A stretch of 64,000 nt of DNA from Breoghania sp963678585 (lineage in GTDB: Bacteria; Pseudomonadota; Alphaproteobacteria; Rhizobiales; Stappiaceae), in assembly GCA_963678585.2 (NCBI GenBank), contig CAXXGA010000002.1, positions 124,001-188,000 on the forward strand. Reading direction: 5' to 3'. This document shows positions 1-8,889 of the stretch, in pieces; position 1 is the first letter of the stretch, and each line of letters opens with the position of its first letter. The translations under genes were made by a program, and so were the position numbers. Under the pieces are notes generated by a model. The model was not told where the DNA came from. It did not search any database and worked only from the letters and a program-made list of their open reading frames with translations.

Positions 1-369
1 CAACAGCTCAAAAAAGCGGACGTGTCCCCGAACATCTACATCGTGACGCCATTCGTCGTGGTTCAGGATCGCCTGAGGGAAAGCATCCGGAACAGCCGCG
101 TTTTGGACGGTTGGGTAGACAGTCCCTACAGTTGGCCCTTTGAGCGCGTGGGAACGGTTCATACCGTGCAGGGACGGGAAGCTGAAGCCGTGATCCTTGT
201 CCTCGGTGCACCGTTGCCCGGCCAAACCGGAGCCCGAAACTGGGCCGGAGGTCGCCCCAACCTCCTGAACGTCGCCGTGTCTCGTGCTCAGGAATGTCTT
301 TACGTGATTGGCAACAAGGAAAACTGGCGCCGCGCTGGCGTGTTTTCTGAATTGGCGGATCGGTTGTGA
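1..369 (+). CDS. SF1 (UPF1/DNA2-like) helicase, C-terminal part, cut by window edge
   Basis: The reading frame is open to the first base of the window, so this is the 3' end of a longer gene and the first GTG inside it is not a start. The 122 visible residues hold the last helicase motifs of superfamily 1: motif V in HTVQGREAEAVILVLG, and motif VI in NLLNVAVSRAQECLYVIGN, where the arginine finger region is intact. This arrangement is that of the AAA_12 domain of DNA2/NAM7/UPF1-like helicases. Such helicases are often the motor part of large defence proteins, but the fused domains are outside the window, so the specific role is unknown. It ends about 230 bp before a small HTH gene. Confidence 0.8.
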   Translation, partial: QQLKKADVSPNIYIVTPFVVVQDRLRESIRNSRVLDGWVDSPYSWPFERVGTVHTVQGREAEAVILVLGAPLPGQTGARNWAGGRPNLLNVAVSRAQECLYVIGNKENWRRAGVFSELADRL

Positions 370-596
370 TTTAAGCGCAGTGCCAATTTTACTATTTGTT
401 GGCAACAATGCTGCAATGTCAACGGTATGATCTAACGTACTAATTGTATTTATATAAAATATATTCAATAGGCGATCAAAAGGCGAGGTTCTTTCAAAGA
501 GCAGTTAAACATATTATGTTTTTACGTATTGGTGTGGGAGATTTGCTCTCAATTGTCAAATCGCTACCGCCTGTCTGTCTTTGGGGAGGGGTTCAT

Positions 597-1082
597 ATGA
601 CTGGCATTGAACTGGCTCAAATTCGCAAAGCTGCGGGTCTTTCGCAAACCAAACTCGGTGAGCTAGTGGGCATCAATCGACAGACCGTGAGCTATTGGGA
701 GAACAAGGCCAAAGTCGATCCGAGAGCTCGGACCGTAAAGCGCATGGCTAGGGCCCTGCAATTGCCCGATACACTTCCGGTCAAACGCGCGCGCGCGTCA
801 TGGGGTGATAGACTGCGAGAAGCCGAGGCTAAGCGCGAGGTCGCGCAGAAGGCACGCTTCGACGCCATGTTTGAGCGCTTAGTTCAGCGTGAAGCGAAAC
901 GCAGAGTACCTTGCAACGCCAAGACCCGAAAAGGCACACCCTGCCGGATGATGTCGGAACCAGGAAAGACACGCTGCAAGCTGCATGGCGGACTGTCGAC
1001 AGGAGCGCGAACTCAGGATGGTATCGAACGCATCCGGGAGGCGCAGAAAAAGCGATGGGCGAGGTGGCGGGCGCAAAAATGA
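597..1082 (+). CDS. XRE-type helix-turn-helix protein with C-terminal HGG domain
   Basis: The 161-residue protein has two parts. Residues 1-60 are a Cro/C1-type helix-turn-helix (LAQIRKAAGLSQTKLGELVG then NRQTVSYWENK). Residues 115-150 contain CNAKTRKGTPC and KLHGGLSTGART, the short 'HGG' signature found on many alphaproteobacterial phage and island proteins, with a Cys pair that could bind metal. The ATG at 597 was chosen because it has a strong GGGGAGGGG ribosome site six bases upstream and starts exactly before the HTH; a frame-extension back to 444 adds 51 residues without family character. It probably regulates island genes, but no operator is visible. Confidence 0.75.
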   Translation: MTGIELAQIRKAAGLSQTKLGELVGINRQTVSYWENKAKVDPRARTVKRMARALQLPDTLPVKRARASWGDRLREAEAKREVAQKARFDAMFERLVQREAKRRVPCNAKTRKGTPCRMMSEPGKTRCKLHGGLSTGARTQDGIERIREAQKKRWARWRAQK

Positions 1083-1472
1083 GTGTCATGAATGAGGCCG
1101 TTAGCGGACTGGCGGCTAGCGTGCTTCGATTGCGGTTAGCTGACATTCGTCGGTGCTGAATGAGTTGCCGCTTCCGGCCCTCTGCGGTCATTCAAATCTG
1201 GCGCGGCGGACGGCCGCTCCCTGCCCAGTTTCGACATTGGCTTTTAGCGCGGTGGGGCTGCCAAGGGTGGAAATCGGTCTGATGGCAAGGCAGCACGGAA
1301 GTTGAAACAAGTATTAGATCCGAGTTGTGCAGATGCCTGCTCGGTCCATTGGGCCGGCGGAAATCACCGTAATTTGTTCAGCCAAGGGATGCCTCACCCG
1401 AGCATTATTACCATGGCCGTGGGTGACTTCGTCAGCTACTCTACCTTTGGTGAATCTGCATAGGAGCAGTCA
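1083..1472. other. Intergenic stretch, no gene seen
   Basis: No convincing coding frame on either strand; the open frames here are shadows of the HTH gene end. The last 15 bases carry the AGGAG ribosome site of the helicase gene at 1473. No repeat or RNA gene recognised. Confidence 0.5.
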
Positions 1473-3950
1473 GTGGTACTAGATCTTAAGAAATTGAAAG
1501 CGGGAAACTCGTCGAAGAAGCAGACTGATCCTCGTAAGATATTTACGACATTGAAGCGCAATCCGCGATTCAAGCGGCCTTCTGATGAGCAGGGCGACGT
1601 TTTGGACGCTTGGTATGCTGCACGAACCCAACAAAGTGTAACGTTGAAAATGAACACGGGTTCTGGGAAAACCATTGTTGGCCTTCTTTGCTTGCAAAGC
1701 TGCCTGAATGAAGGCAAAGGTCCCGCCGTCTATGTTGTGCCAGACAACTTCCTTATTACTCAAGTTGTGGCGGAAGCAGGCGACCTCGGCATCGCAGTGA
1801 CAGAAGATATCGAAAGTGCAAATTTTTTATCTGGTGAATCTATTCTTGTCATAAATGTGTGGAAGCTGTTCAACGGAAAGTCAAAGTTTGGCGTTGGTCA
1901 AGGCAACACTCAAATCCGGATCGGTTCGATCGTCATAGACGATGCGCACGCTTGCCTCGCCACGGTCGCGGACCAATTCAAGATCAAACTAAGCGGCAAC
2001 CATCCGGCATACGAGCCTTTGCTGAACCTGTTCGCAGATGACTTGGAGCAGCAATCCGAGCAGCTATTTCTCGATGTAAAGTCAGATGATCCCACTACGG
2101 TGATGTCCGTCCCATTCTGGGCGTGGGGGAACAAGATAAAGGAGGCGATAGCCATCCTTCACCCACATCGAAAGGATGAGAACCTTCAATGGCCATGGCC
2201 ACTAATCCGTGATGTTCTGCCGCTATGTCAGGTGGCGTTTGGCGGTGGTCACTTAGAGATCGCGCCACGCTATCTCCCGATCGACAACATCCCATCTTTC
2301 ACCGACGCCGCCCGCCATATTTATATGACGGCAACATTGGCGGATGACGGTATTCTGGTGTCTCATTTCCAAGCAACCCCGGACGAGGTCTTGCACCCCA
2401 TTCGTCCCAAAAGTGGTGGTGATATCGGCGACAGGATGATTTTAGCGCCGCAAGAGATCAACCCGGATATCACGGTAGATGAAATCAAGAAGCTTGCGCT
2501 TCGCCGATCCGAAGAAGTCAATGTCTGCGTGATTGTTCCCTCGAGGGCACGCGCGAAGTACTGGGATGATGTAGCAACTCAGACGCTGGACAAAGACTCT
2601 ATTGAGGCTGGTACAGAGCGGCTACGACAGGGCCACGTCGGCGTCACTGTGTTCATCAACAAATATGATGGCGTCGATCTGCCCGCCGAGGCATGTGAAA
2701 TTCTCATCATCGACGGGCTCCCGGAGGTTGAAGGGCTGTTGGCGAGGACCGAGCAACTGGCACTCAACGAGACCCGTCGACAACTGGTTCGGCAGATCCA
2801 GCGGATTGAGCAGGGGATGGGTCGAGGCGTACGATCAAGCGAGGATCACTGCGTGGTGCTTCTGATCGGATCGCGCCTGACACAGAGGATTCATAATCCC
2901 GAGGCGCGAAGCCTGTTCTCTCCTGCGACCCGCGCCCAGTTGACATTAGGTAAGGAGATAACGGACCAGATCCGAGGGAAACCGTTGGCTGATCTTGAGG
3001 GGGTAATTGATCTGTGCCTTTCAGGAGATGAGGACTGGGTCGATACTAGCAAAGATGCAATCGTTAATGCGGACGAAGCTGAACCTGGACACGTCGAGCC
3101 ATCCACAATCTTTCTTCGGAAAGCATTCGACGCTGCCAGGCTCAAACGTTTCGATAAGGCGAAGGAACTGGCTCAAAAGGCAGTGTCGAGCGTAACCGAA
3201 CGTCGTGCCAAAGGCTATCTTAAGCAGCAGCTTGCGGAATATGTTCAGCACATCGATCCAAGCCATGCGCAGGAGATCCAACTGTCGGCGGTTGAAATGA
3301 ACCGGGCACTCATTCGGCCTTTGCAAGGGATCACCTATAGCAAGCTGCAAATGCCGAAAGGCAGTCAGGCTGCGTCTGCCGTTAAAGCAATGGAGCGTCA
3401 CCTAGAAAAAAACGAACTCATCCTCTGGGTGAATGCTCTTATTGAGGCGCTCGCTTGGGGGGAGGAAAATAGCAAGCGTTTCGAACGTGCCATGCGTGAC
3501 TTGGGTACGTTCCTCGGATTCGGATCGCAAATGCCTGAGGTCGATTACGGTAAAGGTCCCGACAATCTTTGGTCTTTGGGGGCGTTGGAATACTTAGTCA
3601 TTGAGTGCAAAAGCGGCGCAACCAGTGCCAAAACAATTAACAAACATGATTGCAATCAATTGACGGGTTCTATGGCTTGGTTCGGAAAGCAGTATGACAA
3701 ATCTTGTTCTGCTGTGCCGATAATGGTACATCCAAAAATAAAGCTGGAAAACGCAGCAACTCTTCACCATGATGCTCGCGTTATTACTGTTGAAAATTTG
3801 GCCAAGCTTATAGAAAAATTGCGGGGATATACCCGAGCTATAGGAGAGGCGAATGGCTACGCAGACAAAAAGATAGTGGCCAGACAGCTGCGCGATTTCG
3901 GCCTGACTGCCGAAGCGTTCGTTAATAATTTCACGACCAAGGGTAAGTAG
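1473..3950 (+). CDS. Rad3/DinG-like SF2 helicase fused to a PD-(D/E)xK nuclease domain
   Basis: An 825-residue protein with helicase motifs in order: Walker A NTGSGKT (61-67), Walker B IDDAH (155-159), motif III-like YMTATL (284-289), and motif VI QGMGRGVRSSEDH (447-459). The QxxGRxxR form and the TATL motif are those of the XPD/DinG branch, but I see no four-cysteine iron-sulphur insert. The last 160 residues form a separate domain with GPDNLW (D697) followed by YLVIECKSG (E711, K713), the D-ExK core of a restriction-endonuclease-like fold. The GTG start has an AGGAG site at 1462-1466. The gene stands alone. Helicase-nuclease fusions in islands are usually anti-phage or anti-plasmid effectors; that role is inference here, while the two catalytic cores are visible. 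Confidence 0.8.
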   Translation: MVLDLKKLKAGNSSKKQTDPRKIFTTLKRNPRFKRPSDEQGDVLDAWYAARTQQSVTLKMNTGSGKTIVGLLCLQSCLNEGKGPAVYVVPDNFLITQVVAEAGDLGIAVTEDIESANFLSGESILVINVWKLFNGKSKFGVGQGNTQIRIGSIVIDDAHACLATVADQFKIKLSGNHPAYEPLLNLFADDLEQQSEQLFLDVKSDDPTTVMSVPFWAWGNKIKEAIAILHPHRKDENLQWPWPLIRDVLPLCQVAFGGGHLEIAPRYLPIDNIPSFTDAARHIYMTATLADDGILVSHFQATPDEVLHPIRPKSGGDIGDRMILAPQEINPDITVDEIKKLALRRSEEVNVCVIVPSRARAKYWDDVATQTLDKDSIEAGTERLRQGHVGVTVFINKYDGVDLPAEACEILIIDGLPEVEGLLARTEQLALNETRRQLVRQIQRIEQGMGRGVRSSEDHCVVLLIGSRLTQRIHNPEARSLFSPATRAQLTLGKEITDQIRGKPLADLEGVIDLCLSGDEDWVDTSKDAIVNADEAEPGHVEPSTIFLRKAFDAARLKRFDKAKELAQKAVSSVTERRAKGYLKQQLAEYVQHIDPSHAQEIQLSAVEMNRALIRPLQGITYSKLQMPKGSQAASAVKAMERHLEKNELILWVNALIEALAWGEENSKRFERAMRDLGTFLGFGSQMPEVDYGKGPDNLWSLGALEYLVIECKSGATSAKTINKHDCNQLTGSMAWFGKQYDKSCSAVPIMVHPKIKLENAATLHHDARVITVENLAKLIEKLRGYTRAIGEANGYADKKIVARQLRDFGLTAEAFVNNFTTKGK

Positions 3951-4257
3951 ATATCAAATACATCCTCCTTCGCCCACCATCGGCCAATCACCATTGTGTC
4001 GATGGTGGAGGGACTAATTCGCCGTGTCCATCAATGGGCTGTACATGTTTTTACCGACAATGTTCGGCTGCAGCCCTGCAAGACCCGCTTTCTGCGCGAT
4101 GCTGCTGTTGACAGTCTGTGCGGCGAACGGCAGCTTCCCGCCCTTCTCAGACTTTGCCCGTGTCGCAGCGAATGGCGGCTTTCAGGGAAACGATTGAAAT
4201 CTCAGACGTCCGAATTGGGGGCGCAATGCTGCCATCCACGCCTAGACTAGCCCCCTA
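3951..4257. other. Intergenic stretch before IS5 remnant
   Basis: About 300 bases with no believable gene. An 84-codon open frame (3996-4250) has no ribosome site, odd composition and no family resemblance, and probably is decayed DNA bordering the insertion element. Confidence 0.4.
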
Positions 4258-5116
4258 GGTTCTGTTGACAACGTGGATTCCCAAATCAGATGAGCTGTGA
4301 TTCAAGACTGTCTTTTAGGAGGCCTTTTAGGAGGCAGTCTTGGCACGTGGTGATTTAACAGACGCAGAATGGGTATTGACCGAGGCACTGCTTCCCACGG
4401 AGCGAGGGCGAAAGTCGCGCCCTGCTCAGGCTAATCTCCGTTACTTGAACGGGATGCTGCATGTTTTGCGCGTTGGTTGCCCTTGGCGCAACATGCACGA
4501 GCGCTATGGAAAATGGGACTCAGTCTATGTCCAGTTTCGCCGGTGGGCGGAACAAGGCTTGTGGGTCGGTTCGCTGGAAACGTTGGTGGAGCTCGGGTTC
4601 ACCGATGACTGGCAGCACATGATCGATAGCACCACAGTCCGCGGCTATAGTCAGGCCACAGTTGCAAAAGGGGGACTCGTAAGGAGGCTTTGGGTCGATC
4701 ACGCGGCGGCTTTACGACGAAAATACACGCCCGCTCAGACGGTCGGGCCGCCTCTTGGCTTTGTCCTGACTGGCGGTAAAGCCTTCGATTACAGTGCCGT
4801 TCCCGCCCTCTGGATATGCCGTGTGGCAAGCCCAGGCTGTTTCTGGCTGACAAGGGATACGATGGCGATGCTGTGCGTCAAAACCTGCTGCTGGCTGGCA
4901 TAAAGCCCTGTAATTCCGCCGACGGCAAACCGCAGAGAACCTGCGACTTGTTAATTCTCGGCCTTTAAGGACCGGAACCGGATTGAGCGAATGTCCCACA
5001 AGGTCAAACAGTCCCGGAGGATCTCCACCCCTTTTGACAAAACCAAGGCGTCCTTTGCTGCGTTCCTTAATCTTGCAGCCGCACGCATCTGGTTGCGTGA
5101 TTTTGTCAACAGGGCC
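4258..5116 (+). mobile_element. Degenerate IS5-family insertion sequence
   Basis: The ends are an imperfect inverted repeat: GGTTCTGTTGACAA at 4258-4271 and its complement TTGTCAACAGGGCC at 5103-5116, two mismatches in 14. The length of 859 bp is normal for small IS5-family elements. The transposase inside is broken by frameshifts and a stop. I see no target duplication at the borders. Confidence 0.8.
4340..5116 (+). pseudogene. IS5-family transposase, broken by frameshifts and a stop
   Basis: The N-terminal half reads in one frame (starting MARGDLTDAEW) through GCPWRNMHERYG and MIDSTTVRGYSQ, the first catalytic aspartate region. Near 4805-4810 the frame shifts by one base, after which LFLADKGYDGDAV, with the second catalytic Asp, is read. 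Near 4907 it shifts back to VIPPTANRREP, then a TAA at 4952-4954 interrupts it, and the same frame continues with AFKDRNRIERM and ARIWLRDFVN up to the right inverted repeat. Two frameshifts plus a stop mean it cannot act on its own. The upstream repeat AGGAGGCCTTTTAGGAGG region may be its ribosome site. Confidence 0.85.
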
Positions 5117-5311
5117 GAGAACCCTCAACCGCTGCACAGCTCGTATCTCAATGTCGCTTGAAACCGGACTTGCCTTCCCAACCAATCAGTCTGATGGACT
5201 TGCATTTGTTGGAACTTGGCGATTTATTGCTATTTTACGCAGCGTTTGACTCGTTAATCAAATATAGGTCCGATTTGATCGGAGCATTGAAATAAAGGGT
5301 ATGGAAACCCC

Positions 5312-6100
5312 ATGCTTATGACTTCGGAGCTTGAGAACCCGGTACCAGAGCTTGTAGAAATGCAAGCTGAATTAGTTCAATACTATAACGATGCGATATC
5401 ACCTTATGAACTTCTCGTTTACTTGCGAATTCATGAAGATGAAATCGATACGGACAATGGGGTTTTCCGTATCGGCATGAAACGAGCGACGCTTGCACTC
5501 AAGCGATACGGCTTTGATATAAAACCGGGAACCCGGTTTGGTGAGGAGATTTCGCCTACCACGACACAACGTCAAATACAAACGAGCAAAACAACAATAG
5601 TCTCAAATGAGAGTACTAAATCTAAAGGGTCGAAAGTCGGCGCTAAAGCCTCGTCCATTCCCGAACTAAGCGGTGAAGCCTCCGGATCTTTTATGAACAA
5701 AGAAGGCTCTTCATGTGAAGCTAGTACTTCAGAGAAAATAAGACATAATCATTTCGTTATAAAAGCAATCGGAAATGATAGGTGGATTATTTCCGAACAC
5801 GACAGCAAGCCACTAAATAAAACATATATAAACAACGCTACATTGTGCGAATTGATACTAAAGGATCGTTCAAACAAATTTTTGCTGGAATTAGTTTTAC
5901 TTATTAAGCAAAAAGACTTAACAATAGACTTCGATCCATCCTGTCTGACAGGCCACATACAAAAGAAATTCCCTAACAGTAACAAAAAACGAATTGTAGA
6001 TATACTTCTTGCTAAAGGGCTTAATGAATGCTCACCGGCCTCAAAAGAGCAATACAATGGAGTTATTTTTCTCTCTAGAGTGGTGCTAAATGATGACTGA
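5312..6100 (+). CDS. Unknown protein, first gene of an AT-rich two-gene unit
   Basis: I do not recognise this 262-residue protein. It is soluble, with no signal peptide or membrane segment. Residues 1-75 look helical and acidic. A Ser/Thr/Lys-rich linker at about 85-145 separates them from a C-terminal part starting at HNHFVIKAIGNDRWIISEHD. That part ends with a helical segment (LTGHIQKKFPNSNKKRIVDI) that could be a small DNA-binding or wHTH-like fold. The start could be 5312 or the ATG two codons later. Base composition is clearly more AT-rich than the core genome. The stop overlaps the start of the next gene in ATGATGACTGA, so the two are translationally coupled and probably act together. 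Confidence 0.7.
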   Translation: MLMTSELENPVPELVEMQAELVQYYNDAISPYELLVYLRIHEDEIDTDNGVFRIGMKRATLALKRYGFDIKPGTRFGEEISPTTTQRQIQTSKTTIVSNESTKSKGSKVGAKASSIPELSGEASGSFMNKEGSSCEASTSEKIRHNHFVIKAIGNDRWIISEHDSKPLNKTYINNATLCELILKDRSNKFLLELVLLIKQKDLTIDFDPSCLTGHIQKKFPNSNKKRIVDILLAKGLNECSPASKEQYNGVIFLSRVVLNDD

Positions 6101-7193
6101 GTTTATGTATTTTGATGATCATTTTTCCCAAGCCACGTTAGATACAGTGGATGCAGTCATCCGAGATGATGACAGCTCTTTTACTAACTTGATGCGTATC
6201 TCGAAGCTGGATAAGTGCAATGATTTTCAAAATGCTGACTTGCGTGACATTGATTTCTCTAACGCAAATCTGACTGGATTCAATTTTTCCGGTTCAGACC
6301 TCCGAGGTGCTTTCGGCGTAAATGTAACCTTCGATAACTCTACAATTTTTATTGGAGCGCAGCTGTCACAGTCAATATTTGCATTTAGCGTTTCAAAAGA
6401 TCTATTTTTTGAAGAACATCCAGAGTGGAAAAAGAAATATGAAAAGGTTAAAAGCGGGTTTTGGACGGACGTGATTTGTTGGGTTGCAGAAAATACAAAA
6501 TCTACTGCTGATAGTAACGATATTACCACTACAGTCGCGAAATATATTGTTGATGACTCCGATGATATTGTTGTTCGCTCGCAATCTCTCTATTTTTTGA
6601 GCAGAACATTCCGAACTGCACACGAGCATATCGAGTTTCTATTGCACACAATCAACAGATACTCAAACGACCGAAAAACTATTGTTATTGCCACCCGCGT
6701 ATTGTCAGAGCTTTACTCATATAACCACGTTGCATATTCTGCACTTAAGAATTTGGCCAAAGACGATAATCATGAAATTTCACGCGAAGCATTATTCGGC
6801 CTTATTTCCTCCAAATTTTTCTCCATTGACGATATTGATCTGTCCTCATCATATTTTGATAGCAGCGAATTAAGACGGCGCCTTGTTAGAAGCGTCGCCG
6901 CTAAACTTGGGCCTGAATATACGTATGTCGCAAGAGATCCTAATTATGGAACGCCGTTAGATTACGAAGAAAAGATAAGTGATGACACCATTAGAATGAT
7001 ATCACGATCCACTTTGCACAATGAAAAACTGAATCGTGTAATCAACGACGGTCTGCGGCGCAGAGGAGAGCAGATCAGTGTGACTGTGAAACGCGATGAA
7101 ATCGAAGCCAGAGCGCACATTGTAAAGTCACGGCTGGAGAGAATGATTGAATACGGTATCCCATTTCATTTCGATAAGAAGAGCGAATTCTGA
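6090..7193 (+). CDS. Pentapeptide-repeat protein with helical-repeat C-terminus
   Basis: A 367-residue cytoplasmic protein. Residues about 40-85 carry consecutive pentapeptide repeats of A(D/N)LxX type (FQNADLRDIDFSNANLTGFNF, then SGSDLRGAF), enough for only two or three coils of a right-handed beta-helix. From about residue 125 onward the protein is alpha-helical, with short repeated helices (VRSQSLYFLSRTF, TIVIATRVLSELYS, EISREALFGLISS) like HEAT-type repeats. The combination suggests a binding or sensor protein, with the upstream coupled gene as partner. The TGA stop (7191-7193) directly abuts the left end of an IS3-family element, so the natural C-terminus may have been lost. Function is unknown; the context suggests a conflict system. 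Confidence 0.75.
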   Translation: MMTEFMYFDDHFSQATLDTVDAVIRDDDSSFTNLMRISKLDKCNDFQNADLRDIDFSNANLTGFNFSGSDLRGAFGVNVTFDNSTIFIGAQLSQSIFAFSVSKDLFFEEHPEWKKKYEKVKSGFWTDVICWVAENTKSTADSNDITTTVAKYIVDDSDDIVVRSQSLYFLSRTFRTAHEHIEFLLHTINRYSNDRKTIVIATRVLSELYSYNHVAYSALKNLAKDDNHEISREALFGLISSKFFSIDDIDLSSSYFDSSELRRRLVRSVAAKLGPEYTYVARDPNYGTPLDYEEKISDDTIRMISRSTLHNEKLNRVINDGLRRRGEQISVTVKRDEIEARAHIVKSRLERMIEYGIPFHFDKKSEF

Positions 7194-8302
7194 TGGTCTG
7201 CCCTGCTCTGCTTCCAGAAAACTGGATCGTTTGAATCTTGAGTTTTCCGCCAGGCTCCCGAGGCTTGGAGAGGAGTGGGATGACATGAAGGCATCGAAGT
7301 TCACTGAGGTGCAGAAGGCGTTCATCCTGAAGCTGGGTGAAGAGGGCACACCAGTCGCCGAGATCTGTCGCAAGGCCGGGATTAGCTAAGCGCGACGTAC
7401 TTCAACTGGAAAAAGAAGTACGGAGGCTTGCTGTCGGACGAGATGCGGCGCCTGAAACAGTTGGAGGATGAGAATAGTCGGCTGAAGAAGATCGTTGCCG
7501 ACCTCACGCTCGATTGGGAGATGCTGCAGGACGTCATCCACCGAAAGCTCGTCGCCATTGTGCTCGAACCAATGGCGCATCAATGACGACCCTGCCCGGA
7601 AGCGACAGCTTGTCGACGGGGATGCTGGTCGATTGGGGTATTCCCATCCGCCGAGCCTGCCAGACGCTGCGGTTCGATACCTCAACCTACCATTACAAGT
7701 CCCGCCGCTCCGGTCAGGCGGCGCTTGAACACAGAATACGCGAGATCTGCGAGACGCGCATTCGCTACGGCTATCGGCGGGTGCATGTGTTGTTGCGCAG
7801 GGAGGGTTGGGCCGTGAACATCAAGAAGACCCAACAAATTTACAATGAGTTGGGACTGCAACTGCGGAACAAGTCCCCGAAGCCACGGGTGAAGGCAAAG
7901 TTACGCGAGGACCGTCAGGAGGCTGTCGGCCCGAATGATGTCTGGGCGATGGATTTCGTTCACGATCAGCTCGCCATGGGCAAGAAGCTCCGCATCCTGA
8001 CCATCGTCGACACCCATTCAAGGTTCTGCCCGGCGGCCGATCCCCGCTTCACCTACCGCGGTGAGGACGTCGTACAGACCATCGAGCGCGTCTGTGCTCG
8101 TACCGGCTATCCGAGAACGATAAGGGTCGACAATGGCAGCGAATTCATCTCCCGCGACTTGGATCTGTGGGCTTGTGCAAACGATGTCACGCTGGACTTC
8201 TCGCGGCCCGGCAAACCCACCGATAACGGGTTCATCGAAGCGTTCAACAGCAAGTTCCGGGTGGAGTGCTTGAACACACACTGGTTCATGAGCCTTGCCT
8301 GA
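7194..8302 (+). mobile_element. Truncated IS3-family (IS407-like) element
   Basis: The left end appears to begin with TGGTCTGCCC at 7194, the kind of terminus seen in IS407-group elements, immediately after the stop codon of the pentapeptide gene. It holds the two overlapping transposase frames of this family, both damaged, and the matching right end is missing because the second frame stops short at 8302. Confidence 0.75.
7285..8302 (+). pseudogene. IS3-family transposase OrfA/OrfB, disrupted
   Basis: OrfA starts MKASKFTEVQKAFILK and stops early at 7387-7389, where AGIS is followed by a TAA in place of the expected Gln and two extra bases. The rest of OrfA (FNWKKKYGGLLSDEMRRLKQ with its leucine-zipper-like helix) continues in another frame. 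OrfB has the rve integrase core with WAMDFVHD, IRVDNGSEF and NGFIEAFNSKFR giving the D-D-E triad. It ends at NTHWFMSLA and lacks the usual last 30-40 residues. The element is therefore inactive. Confidence 0.85.
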
Positions 8303-8461
8303 CGTACTCCCGCCAAATCGGACCATTCATGGCTGGAATTTTCCAATTATGATCCCACGACCAGCCTTCTTAGAAGCCCCAATCACCCCGCCCCACATGA
8401 TCCCATTTATGTTGCCGACCCAGAAGGCACGCGATATACGTATTTTGGGGAGGGGTATTAG
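8303..8461 (+). pseudogene. 3' fragment of an unknown gene cut by the IS3 element
   Basis: After the OrfB stop, the frame stays open and reads WLEFSNYDPTTSLLRSP and then DPIYVADPEGTRYTYFGEGY, ending in TAG at 8459-8461. It directly touches the ATG of the lipoprotein gene (TAGATG), and the GGGGAGGGG near its end serves as that gene's ribosome site. This arrangement suggests the tail of an upstream operon gene whose 5' part was lost when the IS came in. The product cannot be named. Confidence 0.4.
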
Positions 8462-8812
8462 ATGCGCAAAATCAGTTTTCTCGCGGTTTCGCTATTATTT
8501 GTGGCAGCATGCGCAAAGAGACCTGACGCGATCGTACCTGTCGACATTCCTATAGCCGCATACACCAATCTGTCCTGCACAGAGCTGACGGCAGAACTCA
8601 AAGCAGAGCAGGCGCGGCTAGAAACCTTAAAAGACGCTCAGAATAGCGCTGCAACCGGCGATGCCGTGGGAGTCTTCTTAATTGGTGTGCCAACTTCGTC
8701 CGCCTTTGGAGGAGATAAGGAGGGAGAAGTTGCAGTCTCAAAAGGGAAAGTTATTTCCATTCAATCCGTCATGGCAAACAAGAAATGCACTACCCCATCG
8801 CCACCCACATAA
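8462..8812 (+). CDS. Small lipoprotein
   Basis: A 116-residue protein with a typical lipoprotein signal peptide: MRKISFLAVSLLF followed by the lipobox VAAC at residues 14-17, giving acylation at Cys17. The mature part is short, with one helical stretch (LTAELKAEQARLETLKDAQ), a small hydrophobic glycine-containing segment (AVGVFLIGVP) that could bury in a membrane, and a Cys near the C-terminus that could pair with the CTEL cysteine. The organisation is common in small alphaproteobacterial lipoproteins of unknown role. It starts right at the stop codon of a truncated upstream gene. Confidence 0.75.
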   Translation: MRKISFLAVSLLFVAACAKRPDAIVPVDIPIAAYTNLSCTELTAELKAEQARLETLKDAQNSAATGDAVGVFLIGVPTSSAFGGDKEGEVAVSKGKVISIQSVMANKKCTTPSPPT

Positions 8813-8889
8813 TAAATAGTATATAAGGGACTTGTAATCTTTATCTGATGAATTTTGTCTTTGAAGGGCTGATTCGGGAGGAATATTGA

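Noticed and set aside
444..596. N-terminal extension of the HTH gene back to 444
   Set aside because: No ribosome site or protein-like content; the ATG at 597 has GGGGAGGGG directly upstream and starts at the HTH fold.
3996..4250. 84-codon open frame before the IS5 remnant
   Set aside because: No ribosome site, no motif and composition unlike a protein; probably chance or decayed DNA.
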